In this document: piece by piece, positions 41,301-54,220 of the stretch
How the letters are laid out: each line of letters opens with the position of its first letter
How positions within the stretch are numbered: the first letter of the stretch is position 1
Origin: Calliopsis andreniformis
Lineage: Eukaryota; Arthropoda; Insecta; Hymenoptera; Andrenidae
Direction: 5' to 3'
DNA length: 64,000 nucleotides
Assembly (NCBI RefSeq): GCF_051401765.1
Contig: NW_027480450.1
Span: 4,402,001-4,466,000, forward strand
Translations under genes and position numbers: made by a program
The notes under the pieces: generated by a model
Told to the model about the DNA's origin: nothing
The model's database searches: none
What the model saw: only the letters and a program-made list of their open reading frames with translations

Positions 41301-42438
41301 AATATCCTGAATTCTCATGGTTCAATACTCAATCCACAATATTCAATAATCAAATCTCAATCCTCAAACATCAATTCTCAACACTCAATCCACAACACTC
41401 AGTCCTCTCTCCCCAATTCTCCATCCTCAACCCTCAATCCTCAAACCTCAACCCTCAATCCTCAGTCCTCAAACCTCAATCCCGAATCCTCAATCCTCAA
41501 TACTCAATCTGCAATCCTCAATCCTCAATCCTCAATCCTGAACCCTCATTCTTCAATCCTCAATACACAATCCTCAATCTCCAATCCTCAATACCCAATC
41601 CTCAATTCTCTATCCCCAATCCTCAATCCTCAGACCTCAAACATCAATACTCAACCCTCAGTCCTCGTCCTCAATCCACAACCCTCAATCCTGAATCTTC
41701 AATCATCAATATTCAATCTTCAATCCTCAATCCTCAATCCTCAATCCTCAATCCTCATTCGTCAGTCCTCATTCCTCAAACCTCAGTCCTCAACCCTCAG
41801 TCCTCATCCTCAATTCTCAATTCTCAATCCACAATCCTCAATACTCAATCATCAACCCTCAATCCTCAATCCTCAATCCTCAATCATCAATCCTCAATAC
41901 TCAATCTTCAATCATCAATCCTCAAACCTCAATCTTGAATCCTCAATAATCAATCTCCAATCCTAGATCCTCAATCCCCAATCCTCAATCCTTAATCCTC
42001 AATCTTCAATCCTCAATCCCCAGTCTTCAATCTTCAATCCTCTATCCCCAATCCTCAATCCTCAGACCTCAAACATCAATACTCAACCCTCAGTCCTCGT
42101 CCTCAATCCACAACCCTCAATCCTGAATCTTCAATCATCAATATTCAATCTTCAATCCTCAATCCTCAATCCTCAATCCTCAATCCTCATTCCTCAGTCC
42201 TCATTCCTCAAACCTCAGTCCTCAACCCTCAGTCCTCATCCTCAATTCTCAATTCTCAATCCACAATCCTCAATACTCAATCATCAACCCTCAATCCTCA
42301 ATCCTCAATCCTCAATCATCAATCCTCAATACTCAATCTTCAATCATCAATCCTCAATCCTCAATCTTGAATCCTCAATAATCAATCTCCAATCCTAGAT
42401 CCTCAATCCCCAATCCTCAATCCTTAATTCTCAATCCT
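38010..42438. repeat. Tandem 4.4-kb unit, copy 1
   Basis: The unit is repeated immediately to the right (42,439-46,560). Anchors: gaatactaaatattaaatcc at 38107 and 42536 (offset 4,429); P 38383/42833, Q 39321/43771 and P 40798/(about 45,248, displaced to 45345 by an insertion); N 41306/45853 (offset 4,547). The changes in offset are a 21-bp (3 heptamers) and a 97-bp insertion in copy 2. Island order is P, Q, P, N. Confidence 0.86.
41610..42430. repeat. 432-bp tandem duplication inside the 4.4-kb unit
   Basis: cagacctcaaacatcaatac begins at 41631 and again at 42063. The following roughly 370 bp match almost base for base: the Ser-rich hexamer, gaatcttcaatcatcaatattc, cattcctcaaacctcag, caataatcaatctcc and cctagatcc. 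A visible difference is cattcgtcag versus cattcctcag. The second 4.4-kb unit has only one copy of this segment (about 46,190-46,450). Confidence 0.84.
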
Positions 42439-45400
42439 CAATCCTCAATGCTCAGACCTCAAACATCAATACCCAACCCTCAGTCATCGTCCTCAATCCA
42501 CAACCCTCAATCCTCAATCCTCAATCTTCAATCCTGAATACTAAATATTAAATCCTCAATCCTGGATCCTCAATCCTCAACCCTCATTCTTCAATCCTCA
42601 ATACCCAATTATCAATCTTCAATCCGCAATCCTCAATCCTCAATTCTCAATCCTCAATCCTCAGTCCTCAGTCCTCAATCCTCAATCCTCAACCCTCAGC
42701 CCTCATCCTCAATCCTCAATCCTCAATCCTCAATCCTCAAACTTCAATCCTCAATACTCAATTTCCAATCCTCAATCCTCAGTCCTCAATACTCAATCAT
42801 CAATACTCAATTCTCAATACTCAATAGAATATCCTGAGTTCTCAGGATTCAATACTCAAACCATAATCCTCAACCCTCAGCCCTCATCCTCCATCCTCAA
42901 CACTCAATCTTCAATCCTCTACCTTCAATCCTCAATACTCAATCTTCAATCCTCAAGCCTTAATCCTCAATCCTCAATCCTCAATACTCAGTCATCAATA
43001 CTCAATCTTCAATACTGAATCCTCAATCCTCAATCCTCAATCCTCAATCCTCAATCCTCGTCCCTCAAACCTTAATTCTCAACCCTCAGTACTCATCCCC
43101 AATTCTCAATCCTCAATCCTCAATCCTCAATCCTCAATCTTGAATCCTCAATAATCAATCTCCAATCCTAGATCCTCAATCCCCAATCCTCAATCCTTAA
43201 TCCTCAATCTTCAATCCTCAATCCCCAGTCTTCAATCTTCAATCCTCAATGCTCAATCCTCAATCCTCAAGCCTCAGTCATGAATTCTCAATCTTCAATA
43301 CTCAATCCTCAATCCTCTATCCTCAATCCTCAATCCTCAATCCTCAATCGTCAATCCTCAATCACCAATCCTCAATCTTCGATCCTCAATCCTCAATCCT
43401 CAATCCTCAATCCTCAACCTTCAATCCTCAATACTCAATCTTCACCCCTCAATTCCCAATCCTCAATTCTTAATCCCCAATCCTCAATCCTCAATCTTCA
43501 ATCCTCGATACCCAATCTTCAATCCTCAGTCCTCAATCCTCAATCCCCAATTCTCAATCCACAATCCTCAATCCTCAGAACTCAAACATCAATACCCAAC
43601 CCTCAGTCCTCGTCCTCAATCCACAACCCTCAATCCTCAATCCTCAATCTTCAATCATCAATATTCAATCTTCAATCCTCAATCCTCAATCCTCAGTCCT
43701 CAGTCCTCAGTCCTCAAACCTCAATCCTGAATCCTCAATCCTGAATCCAAAATCTTCAGCCACCAGTCCTCAACAATCAGTTGTCAATCCTCAATCCTCA
43801 ATAGAATATCCTCAATTCACAGTTTTCAATACTCAATACTCAATCTGCAAACTTCCAATCTCTATCCACAAACATCAATCCTCATCACTCAACCCTCAGC
43901 ACTCAGTCCCCAACCTACAATCTTCAATCCTCAATCCTCAATCCTCAATCCTCAATCCTCAATCCTCAATCCTCAATCCTCAAACCTCAATCCTCAATCC
44001 TCAATCCTCAGACCACAGTCCTCAAACCTCAATCCTCAAACCTCAGACCTCGTCCTCAATCCTCAATACTCAGTCCTCAATCCTCAATCTTCAATCCTCA
44101 ATACTCAAACTTCAATCCTCAATCCTCGGTCCTCAGTCATCAATACTCAACCTTCAATACTGAATCCTCAATCCACAATCCTCAATCATCAATCCTCAAT
44201 ACTCAATCCTCATTCCTCAAACCTCAATCCTCATCCCTCAGTCCTCATCCTCAATTCTCAATTCTCAATACTCAATCCTCAATCCTCAATCTTCAATTCT
44301 CAATAATCAATCTCCAATCCTAGATCCTCAATGCCCAATCCACAATCCTTAGTCCTCAATCTTCAATCCTCAATCCCCAGTCCTCAATCCTCAATCTTCA
44401 ATGCTCAATCCTCAATCCTCAATCCTCAGTCCTCAATCCTCAATCCTCAATCCTCAAACTTCAATCCTCAACCGTCAGTCCCCGTCCTCAATCCTCAACC
44501 CACAATCCTCAATTCTCAATCTTCAATCATCAATACTCAATCCTCAATACTCAATCCTCTATCGTCAATCCTCAATCCCCAATCCTCAATCTTCAATCCT
44601 CAATCCTCAATCCTCAATCCTCAATCCTCAATCTTCAATCCTCAATACTCAATCTTCAATCCTCAGTCCTCAATCCTCGATCCTCAATCCTCAATCCTCA
44701 AACCTCAATCTTCTATCCTCAATACTCAATCTGCAATCCTCAATCCTCAATCCTCAATCCTCAGTCCTCATTCTTCAATCCTCAATACCCAATCCTCAAT
44801 CTTCAATCCTCAATCCTCTATCCTCAATTCTCAATCCCCAGTCCTCAATCCTCAGACCTCAAACATCAATACTCAACCCTCAGTCCTCGTCCTCAATCCA
44901 CAACCCTCAATCCTCAATCCTCAATCTTCAATCCTCAATGCTCAATCCTCAATCCTCAAGCCTCAGTCATGAATACTCAATCTTCAATACCCAATCCTCA
45001 ATCCTCTATCCTCAATCCTCAATCCTCAATCCTCAATCGTCAATCCTCAATCCCCAAACCTTAATCCCCAACTCTCAATCCTCAATCTTCAGTGCTCAAT
45101 ACTCAATCTTCAATCCTCAGTCCTCAATCCTCAATCCTCAATTCTCAATTCTCAGTCCTCAATTCTCAATCCTCAATCCTAAATCCTCAGACCTCAAACA
45201 TCAATACCCAACCCTCAGTCGTCGACCTCAATCCTCAACCCTCAATCCTCAAACTTCAATCCTCAATAGTCAATTTCCAATCCTCAATCCTCAGTCCTCA
45301 ATACTCAACCATCAATCCTCAATTCTCAATACTCAACAGAATACCCTGAGTTCTCAGGATTCAATACTCAAACCTTAATCCTCAACCCTCAGCCCTCATC

Positions 45401-46560
45401 CTCCATCCTCAATCCTCAATCCTTAATCCTCAATCCTCAATCCTCAATACTCAGTCATCAATACTCAATCTTCAATACTGAATCCTCAATCCTCAATCCT
45501 CAATCCTCAACCCTCGATCCTCATTCCTCAAACCTCTATCCTCATTCCTCAGTCCACATCCTCAATTCTCAATTCTCAATCCACAATCCTCAGTCCTCAA
45601 TATTCAACACACAACCCTCAATCATCAATCCTCAATACTCAACCATCAATCCTCAATTCTCAATACTCAAACCTCAATCCCCAACCGTCAGTCCTCGTCC
45701 TCAATCCTCAACCCTCAATCCTCAACCCTCAATCTTCAATCATCAATTCTCAATCCTCAATCCTCAGTCCTCAATATTCAACACACAACCCTCAATCATC
45801 AATCTTCAATACTCAACCATCAATACTCAATTCTCAATACTCAATAGAATATCCTGAATTCTCGTGGTTCAATACTCAATCCACAATATTCAATAATCAA
45901 ATCTCAATCCTCAAACATCAATTCTCAGCACTCAATCCACAACACTCAGTCCTCTCTCCTCAATTCTCCATCCTCAACCCTCAATCCTCAAACCTCAACC
46001 CTCAATCCTCAGTCCTCAAACCTCAATCCCGAATCCTCAATCCTCAATACTCAATCTGCAATCCTCAATCCTCAATCCTCAATCCTGAACCCTCATTCTT
46101 CAATCCTCAATACACAATCCTCAATCTCCAATCCTCAATACCCAATCCTCAATTCTCTATCCCCAATCCTCAATCCTCAGACCTCAAACATCAATACTCA
46201 ACCCTCAGTCCTCGTCCTCAATCCACAACCCTCAATCCTGAATCTTCAATCATCAATATTCAATCTTCAATCCTCAATCCTCAATCCTCAATCCTCAATC
46301 CTCATTCCTCAGTCCTCATTCCTCAAACCTCAGTCCTCAACCCTCAGTCCTTATCCTCAATTCTCAATTCTCAATCCACAATCCTCAATACTCAATCATC
46401 AACCCTCAATCCTCAATCCTCAATCCTCAATCATCAATCCTCAATACTCAATCTTCAATCATCAATCCTCAATCCTCAATCCTCAATCCTCAATCCTCAA
46501 TCCTAAATCATCAATCCTCAATCTTCAATACTCAATCTTCAATACACAATCCTCAACCCT
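42439..46560. repeat. Tandem 4.4-kb unit, copy 2
   Basis: Partner of 38,010-42,438. It carries an extra 97 bp near 45,125-45,235 (containing cctaaatcctcagac and cagtcgtcgacctc), and lacks the 432-bp internal duplication. Its part from about 42,690 onward is itself the left half of the larger block duplicated at 49,260-54,220. Confidence 0.85.
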
Positions 46561-48200
46561 CAATTCTCAATCCTCAATCCTCAGTCCTCAAACCTCAAGT
46601 CTGAACCCTCAATACTGAATCTTCAATGATCAGCCCTCAGTCCTCAACAATCAGTTGTCAATCCTCAATCCTCAATAGAATATTCTCAATTCACAGACTT
46701 TAATACTGAATACTCAATCTGCAAACTTCCAATCTCTATCCACAAACATCAATACTCATCACTCAGCCATCAACACTCAGTCCCCAACCCACAATCTTCA
46801 ATCTTCAATCCTCAATCCTCAATCCTCAATCCTCAATCTTCAATCATCAGTACTCAATCTTCAATCCTCAATCCTCAATTCTCAATCCTCAATCCTCAAT
46901 CCTCAATCGTCAATCTTCAATCCTGAATACTAAATCTTCAATCCTCAATCCTCAATCCTCAATCCTCAACATTCATTCTTCAATCCTCAATACCCAATCT
47001 TCAATCCTCAATCCTCAATCCTCAATCCTCAATTCTCAATCCTCAATCCTCAGTCCTCAGTCCTCAATCCTCAATCCTCAGCCCTCAGCCCTCAGCCCTC
47101 ATTCTCAATTCTCAATCCTCAATCCTCAGTCCTCAAACTTCAATCCTCAATACTCAACTTCCAATCTTCAATCCTCAGTCCTCAATACTCAACCATCAAT
47201 CCTCAATTCTCAATACTCAATAGAATATCCTGAGTTCTCAGGATTCAATACTCAAACCTTAATCCTCAACCCTCAGCCCTCAACCTCCATCCTCAATCCT
47301 CAATCCTCAATCCTCTACCTTCAATCCTCAATACTCAATCTTCAATCCTCAATCCTTAATCCTCAATCCTCAATACTCAATACTCAGTCATCATTACGCA
47401 ATCTTCAATACTGAATCCTCAAACCTCATTCCTCAATCCTCAATCTTCAATCTTCAATCCTCAATGCTCAATCCTCAATCCTCAAGCCTCAGTCATGAAT
47501 ACTCAATCTTCAATACACAATCCTCAATCCTCTATCCTCAATCCTCAATCCTCAATCCTCAATCGTCAATCCTCAATCCCCAAACCTTAATCCCCAACCC
47601 TCAATCCTCAATCTTCAATCCTCAATACTCAATCTTCAATCCTCAGTCCTCAATCCTCAATCCTCAATTCTCAATCCTCAATCCTCTATCCTCAATCCTC
47701 AATCCTCAATCCTCAATCGTCAATCCTCAATACCCAAACCTTAATCGCCAACTCTCAATCCTCAATCTTCAATCCTCAATACTCAATCTTCAACCCTCAG
47801 TCCTCAATCCTCAATCCTCAATTCTCAATCCTCATTCCTCAAACCTCAGTCCTCAACCCTCAGTCCTCATCCTCAATTCTCAATTCTCAATCCACAATCC
47901 TCAATACTCAATCTTCAATCCTCAATAATCAATCTCCAATCCTAGATCCTCAATCCCCAATCCTCAATCCTTAATCCTCAATCTTCAATCCTCAATCCCC
48001 AGTCCTCAATCTTCAATCCTCAATGCTCAATCTTCAATCCTCAACTCTCAGTCCTCAATCCTCAATCCTCAATCCTCAAACCTCAATCCTCAACCGTCAG
48101 TCCTCGTCCTCAATCATCAACCCTCAATCCTCAATCCTCAATCCTCAATCATCAATCCTCAATACTCAATCTTCAATCATCAATCCTCAATCCTCAATCC
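42690..48200. repeat. Large segmental duplication D4, copy 1 (5.5 kb)
   Basis: Matches 49,260-54,220 through a chain of offsets: 6,573 (P 42833/49406, Q 43771/50344), 6,371 (44401/50772), 6,266 (45092/51358), 6,169 (P 45345/51514), 5,995 (N 45853/51848) and 6,022 (Q 46645/52667, P 47229/53251, P 48248/54270). The right-hand copy has thus lost 202, 105, 97 and 174 bp and gained a net 27 bp relative to this one. Confidence 0.85.
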
Positions 48201-49290
48201 TCAATCCTCAACCATCAATCCTCAACTCTCAATACTCAACAGAATATCCTGAGTTCTCAGGATTCAATACTCAAACCTTAATCCTCAACCCTCAGCCCTC
48301 ATCCTCCATCGTCAATCCTCAATCCTCAATCCTCTACCTTCAATCCTCAATACACAATCTTCAATCCTCAATCCTTAATCCTCAATACTCAATCCTCAAT
48401 ACTCAGTCATCAATAATCAATCTTCAATACTGAATCCTCAGTCCTCATTCCTCAATCCTCAATCCTCAATCTTCAATCCTCAATGCTGAATCCTCAATCC
48501 TCAAGCCTCAGTCATGAATACTCAATCTTCAATACTCAATCCTCAATCCTCTATCCTCAATCCTCAATCCTCAATACTCAATCGTCAATCTTCAATCCCC
48601 AATCCTCAATCTTCAATCCTCAATCCTCAATCCTCAATCCTCTATCCTCAACCTTCAATACTCAATACTCATTCTTCACTCCTCAATTCCCAATCCTCAA
48701 TCCTTAATCCCCAATACTCAATCCTCAATCTTCAATCCTCAATACTCAATCTTCAATCCTCAGTCCTCAATCCTCAATCCTCAATTCTCAATCCTCAATC
48801 CTCAATCCTCAGACCTCAAACATCAATACCCAACCCTCAGTCATCGTCCTCAATCCACAACCCTCAATCCTCAATCCTCAATCTTCAATCCTGAATACTA
48901 AATATTCAATCCTCAATCCTGAATCCTCAATCCTCAACCCTCATTCTTCAATCCTCAATACCCAATCCTCAATCCTCTACCTTCAATCCTCAATACTCAA
49001 TCTTCAATCCTCAATCCTTAATCCTCAATCCTCAATTCTCAATACTCAATCCTCAGTCCTCAGTCCTCAATCCTCTATCCTCAACCCACAGCCCTCATCC
49101 TCAATCCTCAATTCTCAACCCTCAATCCTCAAACTTCAATCCTCAATACTCAATTTCCAATCCTCAATCCTCAATCCTCAATACTCAACCATCAATCCTC
49201 AATTCTCAATACTCAATAGAATACCCTGAGTTCTCAGGATTCAATACTCAAACCTTAATCCTCAACCCTCAGCCCTCATCCTCAATCCTC
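46645..49290. repeat. Segmental duplication D8, copy 2
   Basis: Counterpart of 33,346-35,750. It has three P islands (47229, 48248, 49225) spaced 1,019 and 977 bp, the two step lengths that recur in the core. The next P, only 181 bp further at 49406, marks the junction with the following duplicated block. Confidence 0.82.
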
Positions 49291-52200
49291 AATCCTCAAT
49301 CCTCAATCCTCAAACTTCAATCCTCAATACTCAATTTCCAATCCTCAATCCTCAGTCCTCAATACTCAATCATCAATACTCAATTCTCAATACTCAATAG
49401 AATATCCTGAGTTCTCAGGATTCAATACTCAAACCATAATCCTCAACCCTCAGCCCTCATCCTCCATCCTCAACACTCAATCTTCAATCCTCTACCTTCA
49501 ATCCTCAATACTCAATCTTCAATCCTCAATCCTTAATCCTCAATCCTCAATCCTCAATACTCAGTCATCAATACTCAATCTTCAATACTGAATCCTCAAT
49601 CCTCAATCCTCAATCCTCAATCCTCAATCCTCGTCCCTCAAACCTTAATTCTCAACCCTCAGTACTCATCCCGAATTCTCAATCCTCAATCCTCAATCCT
49701 CAATCCTCAATCTTGAATCCTCAATAATCAATCTCCAATCCTAGATCCTCAATCCCCAATCCTCAATCCTTAATCCTCAATCTTCAATCCTCAATCCCCA
49801 GTCTTCAATCTTCAATCCTCGATGCTCAATCCTCAATCCTCAAGCCTCAGTCATGAATTCTCAATCTTCAATACTCAATCCTCAATCCTCTATCCTCAAT
49901 CCTCAATCCTCAATCCTCAATCGTCAATCCTCAATCACCAATCCTCAATCTTCGATCCTCAATCCTCAATCCTCAATCCTCAATCCTCAGCCTTCAATCC
50001 TCAATACTCAATCTTCACCCCTCAATTCCCAATCCTCAATCCTTAATCCCCAATCCTCAATCCTCAATCTTCAATCCTCGATACTCAATCTTCAATCCTC
50101 AGTCCTCAATCCTCAATCCCCAATTCTCAATCCTCAATCCTCAATCCTCAGAACTCAAACATCAATACCCAACCCTCAGTCCTCGTCCTCAATCCACAAC
50201 CCTCAATCCTCAATCCTCAATCTTCAATCATCAATATTCAATCTTCAATCCTCAATCCTCAATCCTCAGTCCTCAGTCCTCAGTCCTCAAACCTCAATCC
50301 TGAATCCTCAATCCTGAATCCAAAATCTTCAGCCACCAGTCCTCAACAATCAGTTGTCAATCCTCAATCCTCAATAGAATATCCTCAATTCACAGTTTTC
50401 AATACTCAATACTCAATCTGCAAACTTCCAATCTCTATCCACAAACATCAATCCTCATCACTCAACCCTCAGCACTCAGTCCCCAACCCACAATCTTCAA
50501 TCCTCAATCCTCAATCCTCAATCCTCAATCCTCAATCCTCAGTCCTCAATCCTCAAACCTCAATCCTCAATCCTCAATCCTCAGACCACAGTCCTCAAAC
50601 CTCAATCCTCAAACCTCAGACCTCGTCCTCAATCCTCAATACTCAGTCCTCAATCCTCAATCTTCAATCCTCAATACTCAAACTTCAATCCTCAATCCTC
50701 GGTCCTCAGTCATCAATACTCAACCTTCAATACTGAATCCTCAATCCACAATCCTCAATCATCAATCCTCAATGCTCAATCCTCAATCCTCAATCCTCAG
50801 TCCTCAATCCTCAATCCTCAATCCTCAAACTTCAATCCTCAACCGTCAGTCCCCGTCCTCAATCCTCAACCCACAATCCTCAATTCTCAATCTTCAGTCA
50901 TCAATACTCAATCCTCAATACTCAATCCTCAGTCCTCAATCCTCGATCCTCAATCCTCAATCCTCAATCCTCAATCTTCTATCCTCGATACTCAATCTGC
51001 AATCCTCAATCCTCAATCCTCAATCCTCAGTCCTCATTCTTCAATCCTCAATACCCAATCCTCAATCTTCAATCCTCAATCCTCTATCCTCAATTCTCAA
51101 TCCCCAGTCCTCAATCCTCAGACCTCAAACATCAATACTCAACCCTCAGTCCTCGTCCTCAATCCACAACCCTCAATCCTCAATCCTCAATCTTCAATCC
51201 TCAATGCTCAATCCTCAATCCTCAAGCCTCAGTCATGAATACTCAATCTTCAATACCCAATCCTCAATCCTCTATCCTCAATCCTCAATCCTCAATCCTC
51301 AATCGTCAATCCTCAATCCCCAAACCTTAATCCCCAACTCTCAATCCTCAATCTTCAGTGCTCAATACTCAATCTTCAATCCTCAGTCCTCAATCCTCAA
51401 TCCTCAACCCTCAATCCTCAAACTTCAATCCTCAATACTCAATTTCCAATCCTCAATCCTCAGTCCTCAATACTCAACCATCAATCCTCAATTCTCAATA
51501 CTCAATAGAATACCCTGAGTTCTCAGGATTCAATACTCAAACCTTAATCCTCAACCCTCAGCCCTCATCCTCCATCCTCAATCCTCAATCCTTAATCCTC
51601 AATCCTCAATCCTCAATACTCAGTCATCAATACTCAATCTTCAATACAGAATCCTCAATCCTCAATCCTCAATCCTCAACCCTCGATCCTCATTCCTCAA
51701 ACCTCAATCCTCAACCCTCAGTCCACATCCCCAAATCTCAATTCTCAATCCACAATCCTCAGTCCTCAATATTCAACACACAACCCTCAATCATCAATCC
51801 TCAATACTCAACAATCTATCCTCAATTCTCAATACTCAATAGAATATCCTGAATTCTCATGGTTCAATACTCAACCCACAATATTCAATAATCAAATCTC
51901 AACCCTCGAACATCAATTCTCAACACTCAATCCACAACACTCAGTCCTCTCTCCTCAATCCTCCATCCTCAACCCTCAATCCTCAAACCTCAACCCTCAA
52001 TCCTCAGTCCTCAAACCTCAATCCCGAATCCTCAATCCTCAATACTCAATCTGCAATCCTCAATCCTCAATCCTCAACACTGAACCCTCATTCTTCAATC
52101 CTCAATACACAATCCTCTATCTCCAATCCTCAATACCCAATCCTCAATTCTCTATCCCCAATCCTCAATCCTCAGACCTCAAACATCAATACTCAACCCT

Positions 52201-54220
52201 CAGTCCTCGTCCTCAATCCACAACCCTCAATCCTGAATCTTCAATCATCAATATTCAATCTTCTATCCTCAATCCTCAATCCTCAATCCTCAATCCTCAA
52301 TCCTCAGTCCTCATTCCTCAAACCTCAGTCCTCAACCCTCAGTCCTCATCCTCAATTCTCAATTCTCAATCCCCAATACTCAATCTTCAATCTTCAATCC
52401 TCAATACTCAATCTTGAATCCTCAGCCCTCAATACTCAATCCTCAAATCTCAATCCTCAATCCTCAATCCTCAGACCTCAAACTTCAATATCCAGACCTC
52501 AGTCCTCGTCCTCAATCCACAACACTCAATCCTCAATCCTCAATCTTCAATCATCAATATTCAATCTTCAATCCTCAATCCTCAATCCTCAGTCCTCAAT
52601 CCTCAGTCCTCAAACCTCAATCCTGAATCCTCAATCCTGAATCCTCAATCTTCAGCCACGAGTCCTCAACAATCAGTTGTCCATCCTCAATCCTCAATAG
52701 AATATCCTCATTTCACAGTTTTCAATACTGAATACTCAATCTGCAAACTTCCAATCTCTCTCCACAAACATCAATTCTCATCACTCAGCCCTCAACACTC
52801 AGTCCCCAACCCACAATCTTCAATCTTCAATCCTCAATCCTCAATCCTCAATCCTCAATCTTCAATCCTCGGTACTCAATCTTCAATCCTCAATCCTCAA
52901 TTCTCAATCCTCAATCCTCAATCCTCAATCGTCAATCTTCAATCCTGAATACTAAATCTTCAATCCTCAATCCTCAATCCTCAATCCTCAACATTCATTC
53001 TTCAATCCTCAATACCCAATCTTCAATCCTCAATCCTCAATCCTCAATCCTCAATTCTCAATCCTCAATCCTCAGTCCTCAGTCCTCAATCCTCAATCCT
53101 CAGCCCTCAGCCCTCAGCCCTCATTCTCAATTCTCAATCCTCAATCCTCAGTCCTCAAACTTCAATCCTCAATACTCAATTTCCAATCTTCAATCCTCAG
53201 TCCTCAATACTCAACCATCAATCCTCAATTCTCAATACTCAATAGAATATCCTGAGTTCTCAGGATTCAATACTCAAACCTTAATCCTCAACCCTCAGCC
53301 CTCAACCTCCATCCTCAATCCTCAATCCTCAATCCTCTACCTTCAATCCTCAATACTCAATCTTCAATCCTCAATGCTTAATCCTCAATCCTCAATACTC
53401 AATACTCAGTCATCATTACTCAATCTTCAATACTGAATCCTCAAACCTCATTCCTCAATCCTCAATCTTCAATCTTCAATCCTCAATGCTCAATCCTCAA
53501 TCCTCAAGCCTCAGTCATGAATACTCAATCTTCAATACACAATCCTCAATCCTCTATCCTCAATCCTCAATCCTCAATCCTCAATCGTCAATCCTCAATC
53601 CCCAAACCTTAATCCCCAACTCTCAATCCTCAATCTTCAATCCTCAATACTCAATCTTCAATCCTCAGTCCTCAATCCTCAATCCTCAATTCTCAATCCT
53701 CAATCCTCTATCCTCAATCCTCAATCCTCAATCCTCAATCGTCAATCCTCAATACCCAAACCTTAATCCCCAACTCTCAATCCTCAATCTTCAATCCTCA
53801 ATACTCAATCTTCAATCCTCAGCCCTCAATCCTCAATCCTCAATTCTCAATCCTCATTCCTCAAACCTCAGTCCTCAACCCTCAGTCCTCATCCTCAATT
53901 CTCAATTCTCAATCCACAATCCTCAATACTCAATCTTCAATCCTCAATAATCAATCTCCAATCCTAGATCCTCAATCCCCAATCCTCAATCCTTAATCCT
54001 CAATCTTCAATCCTCAATCCCCAGTCCTCAATCTTCAATCCTCAATGCTCAATCTTCAATCCTCAACTCTCAGTCCTCAATCCTCAATCCTCAATCCTCA
54101 AACCTCAATCCTCAACCGTCAGTCCTCGTCCTCAATCATCAACCCTCAATCCTCAATCCTCAATCCTCAATCATCAATCCTCAATACTCAATCTTCAATC
54201 ATCAATCCTCAATCCTCAAT
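49260..54220. repeat. Large segmental duplication D4, copy 2 (5.0 kb)
   Basis: Partner of 42,690-48,200 with four deletions. The left junction near 49,260 follows ctcaaccctcagccctcatcc and places two P islands just 181 bp apart, the shortest P spacing in the window. This is what an unequal exchange joining two different phases of the higher-order unit would leave. Confidence 0.85.
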
